From: Flammulina velutipes
Taxonomy: Eukaryota > Basidiomycota > Agaricomycetes > Agaricales > Physalacriaceae
Direction: 5' to 3'
Assembly (NCBI GenBank): GCA_011800155.1
Contig: CM022372.1
Span: 186,001-250,000, forward strand
DNA: 64,000 bases
The notes under the pieces are model-generated. The model was not told the DNA's origin. It saw only the letters and a list, made by a program, of their open reading frames with translations, and made no database searches. Position numbers and translations under genes: made by a program. This document shows, in pieces, positions 32,007 through 44,377 of this stretch (its first letter is position 1; the number at the start of each line of letters is the position of its first letter).

Positions 32007-33529
32007 AACTCGTGGTCCAAATGATCCACTACTTCATGATTGTGGGTGTCTTCTTCTTCTTCCTGGCCAACGACGCAGTCTTAAAGTTGGTAGATCTTTT
32101 TACTGGCTTTAGTATGGGCGGTGATGTGCCATGGTTCGATGAGCTGAGAAGATGAGAAGGCACTGGTATATGTTTCTACTGCTCTACTATGATAAATAAA
32201 CACTATCTAGATGAAATCCGACCGTCATTACTTCTATTGACTGCCTCCGTCGTCGTTTTCAGTCGACCAAAAGTCGACACCCATTTGGATTAGAACACCA
32301 AGTTCATTTGAAGCCATGTAAAAAATTGCGTGATTCCAGTCTTGAAAACTGAACAAGCCAGCTGAACGACTCAAACCCATACCATCACTGGGCTCGCCCC
32401 TCAACGTTGCTCAGCGACGTGACTGTCGTATGTGGGCTGGACAACTCCGGAGAAGAAAGTCACAAGTGACGGGGAATCTGACAGCGACGACCGCTACCTT
32501 TCGAAGCCGATCTCCCCTTGCCTCACCGATTCTTGACCACTATACTCTATTCGTCCAATGATACTGACTCCATCGACATCTTGTAACAATATGGCCTGCG
32601 TCGAGCTTTTTATTGACTCTAGCGACTCCAATTTACGACGGCGACGACAAATGACTACTCTCACGAGCCACTATATCGTGGAATGATGATTGTCTGTCCG
32701 AGGCCTCCCTCGACGAGACGAATGTCCATTCACGACCAACGACCCACTCCGAGAACGATTCTATACTACCGATGGCAGCGCCACTCAGTCTTGCATAAGG
32801 TAACGACAACGGCGTCAATTGTGCTCATGTGTATTGGTGACCGGCTTTATTAGGATAGGCGCTGGAGTAGTGGGGGTGCCTAATGGCTGATGGAGAGGTC
32901 GCAGGGGATTGGGAGATTCATACATGATGGAATACTTCCGAGATGAGGGTCCTACGGGTAAATATGCTGGTCTGTATTCCGGTACCATCACCTCCAGATT
33001 TTAGTGATGCGCCATACATCGCAAGTCCGAACACTGTCCGAACATCGTAAGACTCAATCGGCATGTAGGTTTGTTTGGCCACTACAATGAAAGAAACACA
33101 AAGGGGCATCTACGAACATGCATCATTTGATGCTGAATGAAACAAGTCTTATACTTACTATGCTTGGTGATACTGATATATACCCATGCACACATCAAAT
33201 TTGAACACTAGCGCTTGCGAGCACTGTGATAATTCGTGAATAACAGGAGCAGAGGGCTATACGCGGTACAAGTTGCTGGATATTCCGGGTATGTTACAAT
33301 ACACAGTTGAGACGTAGGACTATGGCGGTATACTAGATGGTTGCTAGAGTTGAGAAAAAAATTGCTAACAATAGCAATGTCCTGATTATAGACTTCCCTG
33401 GCGCGCGCGAGGCGGCAATCGTGATGTTTCGACGAAGGGTCTCACCGTGGTCGGCGACGGCGACGGCGGCGGTCTGAGCAGTATGATCGCGCAAATAGCC
33501 ACGCCCTCCTCTCATGTATCAATTTCGTG
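32007..33529. other. No gene recognised; intergenic
   Basis: Short frames only on both strands, none with a domain or splice logic. Contains a short TCTTCTTCTTCTTCCTGG run near 32049 and ends at the MITE with target duplication ATTTCGTG. Confidence 0.5.
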
Positions 33530-34140
33530 TAGGGTTTAAAAGTTAGGTTAGTCCAACTGGTTAAAATCTGTAACTCGACCTAACTTAACTGCTATCTAAC
33601 TGTTCAGAATTTTAACTGGTTAGAAATTATAACTAGTTAAGGTTAGCAGTTAGACCTTTTCCTGAAAAAGTGACTAACTGGCAAATGACTAGTTATAACT
33701 GGTTATAACCTTTTTGAGTTATAACTGACTATAACTGAGTTAAAACTGGTCAAATGAGTTATAAATCATAATTTTGCATCTGATTTTGTCAAGATTGAGT
33801 AGTTTTAAGATATTTTCAGCTATCAACACTAATATATGATAGTATACAAGACAATAACTAATTGATACTTTACTTCTATCAACCAATCTTATATATTATA
33901 ATTACTTTGCTTCATATTTGACCAAAATAACTAGTTATAGCTAGTCACTAACTAGTTATAACCTAAAAAAGTTATAACTGGTCATGACTGGTTATAACTG
34001 CCCCCTCAGTAACTGGTTAGAATTTACGACTAGTTAAGGTTAGAGGTTAGAGCAAATCTGGACTTTCGACTAACTAGTTAAGGTTAGGTTAGAGCAAAAA
34101 GTGAGTCTATAACCCGACCCGACCTAACTTTTAAACCCTA
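33530..34140. mobile_element. 611-bp hAT-like MITE, family 2, target duplication ATTTCGTG
   Basis: Begins TAGGGTTTAAAAGTTAGG and ends CCTAACTTTTAAACCCTA. ATTTCGTG lies at 33522-33529 and 34141-34148. The interior is dominated by TAACTGGTTA/TAACTAGTTA units and has no gene. The inverted copy at 52415-53024 is of equal size. Confidence 0.95.
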
Positions 34141-34351
34141 ATTTCGTGGAAGTAATCGATCAGGTAGCTTCTGCCTTTCGGCTGTATTATAGGAGTGATC
34201 AACAGTGTATTATAATTATCTAGATCTTCAATCGTGGCGAGGATGCACGCGTTTTGCACGCCTTCAACCATGCGTGTATGACATGTCATGCCTCTGCATA
34301 ACCTTTCCCTCATAATACCATGACTCCCCAGTCTCAGGCAAGTGAATTAGA

Positions 34352-35348
34352 ATGCTGTTCTGGAAGTGTATGCTTAATGATAAACAGACAATCAGTACAT
34401 GGCGCGACCTGGAAGCGCTCGGCCGCCGCTTGAAGTCCACCCCAGAGCACGAATGGACACTCACCAACCTCATTGTCACGATCTCCCGTCGTAACATATC
34501 GCCACGCTCATGTTCTACATTGAACAATATTCTCGCCCAGACGACACACTTGGACGTCCTCGTCATGCATCTCCCGAGGATGGACAGGCAACATATTTTT
34601 CGACTTGGGTCCTTGAAATGTCTCACAGTCCTAGATATCAACCTCTCTCACAACCTCATGCTCCCAATCCTCAACAATAAATCCATTCTCGTCGGACTTC
34701 GAGCACTGCGCATTGGACCGTGTCAAAGTCAGTCTAATGTCTGCCCTTTTGAGCGCTTGAGTGAAGGCAGACATCCATGCGACTCCATGGATGGACCGGT
34801 CTCTTGCGTAGCCCATTTGATCAAAGTGATCCCCTCCAGCTTTGTCTCCCTCCGCTGGAGCGGTGTCCAGGATGCTGTCGAGGCAATCGGCGTCCTGGAT
34901 GTGTTCCATACTACATCCGTAGTCAATGCTGATATAGAATTCAGCAGTCTCGAGGAACCCCGAATCATCTCATTATACGCCAAGGTGTTCCGTCAAATCT
35001 CTGTCCTGAAGTTCACGGAAATTTCAGAGGTAGGCGTCCATTTCGTATAATAGAAATGAATCTTACGCACATCCATAGACGCCTCATGACTGCTACCTTC
35101 CTTGGGATCTTCGTGACCATTGGAAATCCGATTTGGAGATGCTGCCTGCGCTTAGAAGAATCAGTGTACACTACAGCGCTCGAGACTACAGTCTTGATCA
35201 GCTCAAGGTGTACGCGCGACGATGGGTTAAGGGCACGAGGCTGGAGACATTATCTTTCTTCCATGGAGACTTTTTGAGAGGTATTTTCTCTCGTCCTTAT
35301 GGTTCGCAGTCGGTCGAATTGATTTATGGGCGCGAAGATACCTCATAA
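34352..35348 (+). CDS. F-box/LRR-like protein lacking an evident F-box (315 aa)
   Basis: Exons 34352-35029 and 35079-35348 join in phase; the intron is GTAGGC...CCATAG. The product has leucine-rich units of the basidiomycete F-box/LRR kind: THLDVLVMHLPRMDRQHIFR, LKCLTVLDINLSHNLMLPIL, LVGLRALRIGPCQ and LPALRRISVHYSARDYSLD. F-box proteins recruit targets to SCF ubiquitin ligases through an N-terminal F-box, which I do not see. The start is only 212 bp from the end of a MITE, so the 5' part may have been lost or lies before the MITE. The ATG at 34352 is the first in frame. Confidence 0.6.
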
Positions 35349-35977
35349 TTTTCCGCATATCACTACTTATTATGAATATGAGAACACACACACGCGCAGT
35401 TCATCCCTACTACCTATATGCTACATACGTAACTTGCTACTTACCTATCTATGACTATACGAACGCCAGAGAAGTCCGACCGTGCCACAGAGGATGCGCA
35501 TTGTAATCTAATCATTCCGGTACCGGTCTAGTCTTTTGTTTCTTCACTGTCATCATCCTCATCATGATCACCACCGCAAGTTTCTTTCAACTCCACACGT
35601 GCGCATTGTAATCTGATCATTCTGGTACCGGTCTAGTCTTTGTTTCTTCACATTTTCTACAAGGATCTCATCAACATTATTCGATTCATATACAGATACG
35701 ACGGTGACAACTGAGAACCATCGCAAGCGCACTGACAGTTTCTGATGGATATCGGCATCAATGTACGTGACTGGCAGCAACGCCTTCACAGTGCCCGCTA
35801 AAATGTTGTATCAGCCCATGGAGTGGCAGGTAATGAATCCATCTGACCGACCTACGATATGCCGTGTATACATTCTGTCCGCTTCCCAGCAGGGTATCGA
35901 CAGGCTAGATGCTGAAGATCTGGTAAATATTCAGCACGTTCAAGTTGCCACGCCGTTTAGCTGATTTGTGTTTGTAG
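35349..35977. other. No firm gene; duplicated 50-bp segment
   Basis: GCGCATTGTAATCT(A/G)ATCATTC(C/T)GGTACCGGTCTAGTCTTT occurs twice (about 35497 and 35601, 104 bp apart), an imperfect tandem repeat. A possible short exon (ATG 35761, MYVTGSNAFTVPAKMLYQPM) ends at a GTAATG donor and could be an early exon of the following F-box gene. Confidence 0.45.
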
Positions 35978-38008
35978 TCCCCAACGACGCAAAAACTGGA
36001 AGAGAGGAGCGTCAAAGTGGATAGCAGCAATCCGAATTCCCCGGATTTGGATGAGGCAAGTAGGAAATTACGAGTGACTCGGATAATACTCTGACACATC
36101 GTGCAGTACTTCACACCGTCATATACCCCTCTAGAGGTAGAACTGGAGCAGGTGTGTGTGTCGCTGAATACTAAATGGATACTAGGCAGGCTCATATATT
36201 GAACTTAGCCTAGCTTCTTCGTAGACGGGGTCGCCCTCTATCCTCGGCAGGTAGAACTGTTGCATGTACTTGATGCAGCACGAGAGAGAGGAGACGGTCC
36301 TTCCAACTCTGAGTCGGAGATGATCCAAGAATGGACTGGGTACTTTGGGAGAGCAGTCAAAGAAATAGCTGACGCTGCGGAGCCCCTTCAACTTGCCTTC
36401 TCCGCTGCACAGACACTTCTGCCTCGGTACAGCAATCTCAGCTCTGCGTATTACCGCATTCCTTCGGAAGTCTGGCAGGAGATCTTCCTCGTCCACGTCT
36501 ACAGGCAGTCACATAGAGTAGAGGTATCCCGCAACCTTCGCCCCGGCAGGCCTTGGACTATCTCTGCTGTGAACACCCGATGGCGTCGGGTGGCGCAGGG
36601 ACTGCCTTCACTGTGGAGTACATTCAAAGCGTCCAATTTCCACCTTGCCAGAGATCGTCCCTCGGCACTCTCCCGTCTGCAACAGATCCTCCTTCTGTCA
36701 GGAACCGACGATTTATGCTTCGATTTTGATTTTGAACATGATGATGAAAGCCACGCTATGCTTCTTGCATTGTCGTCGAAAGTGTCCCAGTGGCGGGCAG
36801 CCTATTTCTTTGGCGCATCGGAGGCCTCTGTCAGGACACTTTTCGAAGGTGTTTCCATAGGGCTTCCACAACTGGAGACTATAGGCTTTCAGGAGTCCAT
36901 CGACGGTGGAAATTCAAATTGGACGGCTGATAAATTGACGTTGCCGGAGTGCCCAAAACTCAAGGCCGTCCATCTGGGCGGATTGTTTGACTTGCAAAGG
37001 GTCAACTTCCCAGAGGCTCAGATCATCCACCTAGTCCATTCGTCAACTGTCGTACAGCGACATCCAGTGCTCGGCATCATCGAAAACACATTGACGATGA
37101 TGAACAACCTTCCGTCACTTCAGGCGCTAGAATTTCGGGTAACACACTATCAGTTATTATTTCTCCTGACCCACATTCGCCTAACACACCAGAGACTTCA
37201 ATCAATCACTACCGGGTATCCCAGGCTCTTAGATCACCTTCTTCTTCCCTCCCTCTGCAATTTGAAGGTTGAAGAAAGCGAGCAGCTTCTGCCCCAACGT
37301 TTTCCGTTGAAATCCATAATCGAGCTTGTTCAGGAATCCAGCTGTCTCCTAACAAGCCTCACATTAACCCACCTCGAACTCGATGCGGTTGACTTCTTGC
37401 GCCTATTATCGTTAACACATATATTGGAAGCCATGACCATAACCGGGCGGCCCCTGGATACCCGCCACCTCAATCCAACCACGCACGCCAGTGTTTGGAG
37501 GCGGATCCATCTGGTCAAGGGCATTGCATGGGGATTGGCCCAACACTATAGTCGGGTTGACGGCAATTACTACCCTCTTGGGGAGTATGAAAAATACTAC
37601 TATTCCGACTATGATTCCGACGATTCGGTGGATTTTCATCTTCGTCAACGGCGACCTTCCGGAGATAGAATTGAGGATCTGGAGGATCTGCTTTCCGTTC
37701 TAAGGGCCTCTGCTGGCGCAGCACCACAACCCGGCCGCGTGTCCGACTCTCTATTCATCCTCACCCCTCATCTCTGTTCGTTCATGTACAATGATGGTTC
37801 AGCCAACCTTGATTCTCATCCCTTCATGCTCCCATTGGAAAGTCTTGCTAATGCGATACTCCGACGTATCGCTATGGGCAATACCGCATTTCGACATCTG
37901 GACATTTCCTTGGCGTGTCAACACCAACCCACTTATATCTGGAATTCAAAGCTTTCCGAACATTTGGAAGCCCTCAGACGCAAGGGAGTCTATGTTGAAT
38001 GCATCTGA
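35978..38008 (+). CDS. F-box protein (5' end unresolved)
   Basis: The main exon, 36251-38008, has an F-box near its start: SSAYYRIPSEVWQEIFLVHV, followed by NTRWRRVAQGLPSLWSTFK, the usual basidiomycete F-box pattern. Leucine-rich and beta-like repeats follow (LEFRVTHYQLLFLLTHIRL, LPSLCNLKVEESEQLLPQRF), then an acidic Tyr-rich stretch (EKYYYSDYDSDDSVDFHL) and the end YVECI. Two in-phase upstream exons are likely: 35978-36055 (ends with a GCAAGT donor, so a GC-AG intron) and 36107-36151. They give EERSVKVDSSNPNSPDLDE and TPSYTPLEVELEQ, a coiled segment before the F-box. Presumed role: substrate adaptor of an SCF ubiquitin ligase. The start codon is not identified. Confidence 0.75.
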
Positions 38009-38574
38009 AAGCCGGCAGATGTATGGTATGACTCTAACAGTTTTCATAGTTGTCGCACTAACTTGAATCATCAGTGTATAATAAAGATATTACTACTACT
38101 AGCGTCCTGTGGCGGGAGGATTAAGTGAAGCTAGAAAACATAGCCATCTTAGTGTGATCCAATGCTTTTGTCCGTAGTCAACAAGACGTAATGTGCCGTA
38201 GAAAGTACAATAGATACATATGGGGCACACCAGAACTTGCAGATCTGGAATAATAAGTTAGCCTGCGTAGTGTGGCGTTGCGTTGGCGATAGTCGGCTAA
38301 AGTCCTATTTAAGCATTGCGGATCGTATTTCCTATTTATAGAGGGAGCAGTGTATATGATTAAACTTTTGTGAGTATTTTTGTCTGGTAATCCTATCTGA
38401 GAGCCTGCCGTATGAAGCTATATAAACTTGTTATAAGATGTTGATCTACCAAACTTATTCATTACATATCTGACCTATTTGATATATTCAACACATGGCA
38501 AGGAATAGAGCATAGTAGATACTACAGCTGATTGATATTGCGACTAACTTGTAAGTACAATCTGCTGCCGCCTC
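38009..38574. other. No gene recognised
   Basis: AT-rich intergenic DNA between the F-box gene and a truncated foldback element. Confidence 0.5.
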
Positions 38575-39512
38575 CCACCCTATGACATAGACCTAACTAG
38601 TTATCCAGCCCTACTAATGGGGCCAAATAACTAGTTGCCAGCTCTTGTTAAGTAGGCCATTTTGGCAGGCTAATATGGCTGGCTGGCGGGCAGGGGCGGG
38701 CTGGAATGGGGCGGGATGGGTCCCAAATATGGATAGGAATTGATGGGAGCATGTAGGGATTGATGGGCAGGGGGAGCAGGGGATGAGGAAATGTGGCCAC
38801 ACATAAATCCGGACCTAGGGATTGATGGGTACTGATGTCATTGATTGACCAGGGGGATGGGGGATGGGGATAGCAATTGTGGCACCAGGAAAATCCGGAC
38901 CTAGGGTTTGATGGGGGCAGGGGATGGGGGATGGGGGCAGGGGAAATGTGGCCACAGGAAAATCCGGACCTAGGGATTGATGGGAACTGATGGGATTGAT
39001 GGGAGAGGGGATGGGGGATGGGGGCAGGGGGATTGGGGGCAGGGGACAATTGTGGCACCAGGATAAATACTGGGCTATTGCCAGGGTATGAGGAGGGTAT
39101 AGGAGGGATAATTGTAGGTTGAAAAATAAAATTCTTTCTAACTATCAGAAACATGAATGGGGATGTGGCAGCTACTGAAACCAATAATAAAACGATGTGT
39201 GGCGCATTTTTAATCGAGGAGCACATACCTCGGATCAACCTGGGGTTGTTTTAGATGTCTTCCTATTGAAAAATGGATGTGTGCAGCACAAAGAACCATG
39301 TAAAAACACAAAGATTTGGCTGAGAAACAAGCAGAACATTATTGAAAATCCATCAAAAAGCACCAAAAAGGGAGCAGCACTTTTCCCTCGTTTGGGGGTG
39401 ACCTGGAACCACTTGTAGGTCGTCCATACACCTTTGGGGCATTGTATATGTCACTCACTTAGGTCCCTAGGTCAACAGAACCCTTGGATATGATCAAAAT
39501 GCCAAAAACCCG
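38575..39512 (+). mobile_element. Truncated foldback element: outer part of one arm
   Basis: Starts CCACCCTATGACATAGACC like the complete element at 46153 and follows its left arm to AAAACCCG, where it ends abruptly. The inner arm, spacer and second arm are missing. The long minus-strand frame (39238-38648) is kept open. No matching flanking repeat can be tested because the right end is lost. Confidence 0.9.
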
Positions 39513-39965
39513 ATGAGACAAGACGAGCGTGCGAGGGATCTGAGGAGGTGTTGGTTGGGAATGTCGAATGGATGAGCGCTGAACGAACGAGTACGTCTCA
39601 ATATCACGATTGAATGCCGTGCACTAACTTAAGTTAGATACATCCGGTGTACCTCATTCCTTCCATGTACCAGATGTCAAAACTAAGAAATGCAGCTCCG
39701 CTTGATCCCTTACACGCAGTCTGAGTCCTTCGCCCCCTTGGATATCCAGTGATCAGCCTCGTTTCGTCGGAGGCTGAAGAAGTGGCTGAATGGATAGGGC
39801 AGACCAACCCTTCGTCATTCGACGTCCCAGACGTGTATGCCTGAGCGGTCCGCCGGCGATGGGGCACTGGCATTGATGCTTCGTACGCGTCATCTGTCTT
39901 CCTATGCATCAACCACATATCCTAACTCACTGGATCAGTTCAGCGCCGACCCTCGCGCATTTGGG
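39513..39965. other. Degenerate exon-tail unit; otherwise no gene
   Basis: GAGCGCTGAACGAACGAGTA at 39574, followed by CGTCTCAATATCACG and CACTAAC, is one of several degenerate copies of the same exon end and intron start found through 43.3 kb. Confidence 0.45.
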
Positions 39966-40370
39966 ATGAGTCATTCTGAGTCACCTAAACCATTGATAAC
40001 CATCAAGGATGCTGCACGTCAACACGACTTGGAAATCTACCCAAATGCACATATCCGCTACCTACTGCAGGCATCTAAAGTCGGACAACGTCTCTACTAC
40101 TCTATACTACAACTCCATCCAGAAAAGACTATCACATCTCTGTCCAAGCTTGGCCACCGCCAAGTTCAAGTCCACAACATCCCCCGGCGCCGGGAGGGGA
40201 GGAAAGCTGACGTCCGCATCCTCACCGTGTCGTTGACCAAGAACAATGGAGACGCGGCAGCGAAGAGACGGGCGTGCGAGGGGTTTGAAGAGGTACCGGC
40301 TGGGGGAAGGCCAAATGAGCTTCGAACGAACGAGTACGTCCCAATATCTCGACCACACGCTAACCGCTGA
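39966..40370 (+). CDS. Hypothetical basic protein, possibly spliced at its 3' end
   Basis: ATG-started frame of 134 codons (MSHSESPKPLITIKDAARQH) with a helical, charged middle (YPNAHIRYLLQASKVGQRLY) and basic stretch (HNIPRRREGRKADVRILTVS). A GTACGT donor after the Thr-Asn-Glu codons near 40331 and a CCTAG acceptor near 40380 suggest the real C-terminus continues as VLAVRFVPSIL, ending right at the MITE insertion. The same exon end is repeated in degenerate form in the next 3 kb, so this may be the least damaged copy of a local family. No domain recognised. Confidence 0.45.
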   Translation: MSHSESPKPLITIKDAARQHDLEIYPNAHIRYLLQASKVGQRLYYSILQLHPEKTITSLSKLGHRQVQVHNIPRRREGRKADVRILTVSLTKNNGDAAAKRRACEGFEEVPAGGRPNELRTNEYVPISRPHANR

Positions 40371-40411
40371 CCAAGCCTAGGTTCTTGCAGTTCGCTTTGT
40401 TCCATCCATCC

Positions 40412-41013
40412 TAGGGTTTAAAGGTCAGGTTAAGTCAGGTTAATGACCCACTTTTTGGATTAACCTGACCTTAACCAGTCATTCAATATCATGAAAGTTG
40501 ATTAACCATTAACCATGACCAGTCAATAAGTGTAACCAGTCACTCAAGACTCAGTTATAACTGGCTATAACCAGTTAAAACTCAATGCAGTTATAACCAG
40601 TTATTAACAGGTTATGACTGGTTAATATGCTATTAACCCTATAATTTAAAGGTAAACCAAGGTTAATGAAGCCATTGATTTATCTTTTTCATATTCAAGT
40701 CTATGTTTTCTGGTCTTTCTCTTTATAATACTAGTATATCAGACTTTATTAATGATATATATACTATATATGTAAGAAATCTTTGTGTTATAGCTCTTTT
40801 TCTTTTCATATATTGAGAGTATTAAGGGTATTAGTTATAACCAGTTAAGACCAGTCATTGACAGTCACATTAAATCTCTCCAAATGCTTTAACCATTAAC
40901 CTTAACCAGTCATTCACAGTGACCAGTCACTCAGGGTCCGGTTAATGTTTGCAGTCAGGTCAGGTTAAGTCGCTCTAAAATGACCAGTTAAGTGACTTAA
41001 CCTTTGAACCCTA
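40412..41013. mobile_element. 602-bp hAT-like MITE, family 1, target duplication ATCCATCC
   Basis: Begins TAGGGTTTAAAGGTCAGG and ends CTTAACCTTTGAACCCTA. ATCCATCC occurs at 40404-40411 and 41014-41021. Same length as the copy at 8989-9590 with only scattered differences. No coding capacity. Confidence 0.95.
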
Positions 41014-43500
41014 ATCCATCCACATATTATCACCCAGCCAGCAAGCCAAGCAACACAGCCTCCACCAACTTCACAATGCTGCCTCTCCTGTAGTCTGACT
41101 CCTCGCTCCGTTGAATATGCTGGTTTTATCGTACAACCGGTCGTTCACGAAATGGAACGCGACTCGACCGCGCAGACAGAAATCAAAGTTATTGTCAAGA
41201 ACGTGGAGACCTTTGGCGATCCTCTTACTTCGGGCTTCAATCATCACTGTCGACATCGTCGCTTGCGCCTGTCCGTCTGTCTTGTTTCGCCGTCTGACCT
41301 CTTTCATAGTGGACTGCGATACCATGGCCGTGACCTTGAAGCAATGTTGCAGCCGTCAACAAGTTGTGCGTCTCCCATAAATCAACGGCATATCATAGCT
41401 GACCAAATACTTAGATTTTGCGCTAAGCCTAATTAACCTACTCCGCCTGGTTCGAATTTCGAGGAAGACCTTTCGAGGCGTTCATCGTCCTCTTCACGAT
41501 CACCCACGCCGTTGGTAAGGTGGGAGGGCAGGCCGAACAGCGACGAGACGGGATCTGAAGGGGTGTTAGTTGGAAATGAGTGCTGAACGTCGAATGAGTA
41601 CGTTTCTCAATATTGCGATCCAATGCAGAGCGCTAACTCACATGTAGTGCATCTCACGTACTGTCAAATTCTGCAAAACAGCAAGCCAGATGTCGAAACG
41701 CCCTCACGCGCTATCCGAAATCGAATGCCCCGCCTTGCCGTCATCCACAGCTTGGGTCCTCACCCCCATTGAATATCCCGGTCTCGATCAACCTCGACGA
41801 TAACCCACGTCATATGCAAGGTGGGAGGGCAGGCCGAACAGCGACCAGAGGGATCTGATTGGGAATGTTGTGCTGAGCGCTGAACTTCACAAATTCGTAT
41901 GTTTCTCAATTATCGTGATCCAATGCCGAGTGTTAACCTACATCCAGTGTACTTTGTTTCTCTCATGTATCGTCAAATTTCACGGAGATGTTCGACACGC
42001 TCGGAAATCGGATGCTCCGCCTGGTCCACAACGCTTTTTCGACCGCAGTTTGATTCCCCAGCCCCGTTGGATAACCCGGTTTTGATCGTATGTTCGTCCT
42101 GAACATTGATTGGGTCCTTCGACGATGTCGAGCAAAACATGACCGTAACTCAAACTAGCATGGACACGGAAACTCTGCCGATCCTCTTGGTTGGATCATC
42201 GTAGTCACCATCGACATTCGCTACGCCAGACAGGACGTTCGCTATCCGTGTCATGCAGGCCAAACACCTTCCGCATTAGACAAAAACTGTTGGGATGCCT
42301 AGCCTAGGTTCATACCATGGACCTTATTCCGCCCATGCACCGTCTTCTGCCCAAGAAGACGGCAGGACACATGCTGAATAACGCTCGCGCGCTACCCGAA
42401 ATACCATGCTCCCCCTTCCCAATGATCGCTGTTCGGCGGCGTACCTTCACGGAAAGTCATTCACACAATCGAGCAGAATGTCAATCGATACAGCCTGAGT
42501 CCGCGAATCGACCGGCTCGCGAGCGCGCGCCCAAGACATACGGTCTCGTTTCAGCACGGTTCTTACTATCACAAGTCCCGTAGACTTGCTTGTCATTTTT
42601 CGAGCTGCATGACAAGGAAGCTATTTGGCGTTGCGAAATTGACCCCTTGGGAAACCGATCATCGTTTTCTCTTGGTTGGTACGAATATCGGCTGGACGTT
42701 ACAATTTTGGACATGGACTCAAAGGTACGAGGACCTCATTTCATTTCGAAGCCGAGACTGATATTTATTTGGGAAATTCACGAACACTTGCTCATCGTTG
42801 TTACACAATAGACGCGCCTGTACATGTATCAATTCGCTTCATAACGGAGAAACTCTGCCATCCTAGGCAATGGGAAGGCAATGAAAAGGAGAGGAGATGT
42901 CGGTGGGCATCGCCTGGGTCTTTTGGTACGTTGTCCAGGAATGGATCCTGTACCATGATTAACCAAACCCAGACACAGTATTACTTTGAATTCGCGCGGG
43001 CAAGAGCTGGCGAGGAAAATCGACTGGATGTATGCCAGCCTCCCCAGACGCAGGACGTGGCAACCGTCAGCCAAGCTGTCGTGGGTCAGGCGCATCCTCA
43101 CGCATATATCGGGATGACTCGAATGTCGTCCTCTCCTCCATGATGCATATTCCGTTGGAATTCGGTCAGAACGGCACCGCGTGGGTTCAGCGCTCAGCCA
43201 GGGAAGAGGCGTCAAATGAAATGAGCATTGAACGTTGAACGAGTATGTCTCTCTGCATTCAATATTGAATGCCTGACGCTAAATCCCCTTAGGTTTGCAC
43301 TCATATCGCTCCTCCTGTTCTCATAGAATGCAACCATCTATAACAAAGACTAAATGCGCCCCATGACTATACCTCAGAGCTCACTACCAGCTAGGCGAAG
43401 AGAACACTAGGATCAAGGATGCGAATATGTCCAACTAGCTATGCCAGCCACCATCAGCACCGTCCTTGTGACTAGTCTGTCTTGCTTGTTTCGCACACAG
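41014..43500. repeat. Degenerate tandem units of a local gene-fragment family
   Basis: AAGGTGGGAGGGCAGGCCGA recurs at about 41517 and 41818 (301 bp apart), each time followed by ACAGCGAC and a TGCTGA(A/G)CG unit. CCCCGTTGAATATCCCGGT-like segments recur near 41105, 41767 and 42062. The GAGTACGTYTCTCAAT exon-end unit recurs near 41597, 41896 and 43238. Open frames in between (for example 42676-43143) are short and lack a domain. This looks like several decayed tandem duplicates of one gene segment. Confidence 0.55.
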
Positions 43501-44377
43501 ATGGACTATGAAATCATGGCCACGGCTTCTCGATTCGTGCACTCACTCGGAGGAAATAGAACCTGGTCGATCGCACGTTCCAAGCGGACATGCGGTGCCT
43601 TGACTGCTCTGAAAAGCAGCGGGTCGTTTCCTCGGTCCCCGCATTTGAGTTGGTTGGGAAGGATCAGCGAGAATATGCGCAATCTATGTACGTCTTTCTA
43701 ATTATCACCTGTCAATACTCCTCCTCCCGCTCCATCCCGCGCTCCCCAAACACCCCGCAAACGAAAGCCCCCTACTAAGCGAGCATACAGAGTCGATTCG
43801 CGCCGAAAATGGAGTACGGAGGAAGCTCAAAAGCAATTGACCAAGGCTCTTTCTCTCTCGTTCATTCCCGACACCTGGCAGCTAGTCATACTATCCAAGA
43901 TTATGGAAGGATATGACAGCATTATCGTCGCGGGTACTGGCTATGGCAAAAGTCTATTATTCGAAGGGATGGCGGCACTGGGAGGAAAGGATAAGGTGGT
44001 GATAGTCATATGTCCGTTAAAGGCGCTCGAGGTGGATCAGGTGTGTTCTTCTGGATACTTGGACATTTGACGTCGTACTAACTGGCCGGTAGGTTGCTTC
44101 TGCGCGCAAGAAGGGCATCGACGCCGTCACGATAAACGAAGATACCCCCGACAGCGAGAAGAAATCTCTGTGGAAGCGTATTCGTACTACAGCCTCTATG
44201 GTGTATATATCCCCCGAAATGGCACTCTCTAAAGGCTTCATTTCCATGTGGACTGACAAGACCTTTCGCAAACGGCTTACTGGTATCGTCGTAGACGAAG
44301 CACATTGCATCGAAGAGTGGGGCAAAGACTTCCGCAAGGAGTACGCATTGCTCTGCAGCTTGCGGACATCATCATGA
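43501..44377 (+). pseudogene. RecQ-type helicase, N-terminal lobe only
   Basis: A leading exon near 43501-43687 (MDYEIMATASRFVHSLGGNR) is followed by 43780-44040 and 44093-44377, joined by a GTGTGT...CCGGTAG intron in phase. Motifs are IPDTWQLVILSKIMEGYDSI (Q-motif), AGTGYGKSLLF (Walker A), VICPLKALEVDQ (Ia), MVYISPEMALS, and IVVDEAHCIEEWGKDFR (DEAH, Walker B). After KEYALLCSLRTSS a TGA ends the frame, and no second helicase lobe follows. All motifs that remain are intact, unlike the relic at 12290-13655, but the protein cannot be a working helicase. Probably cut by deletion. Confidence 0.75.
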
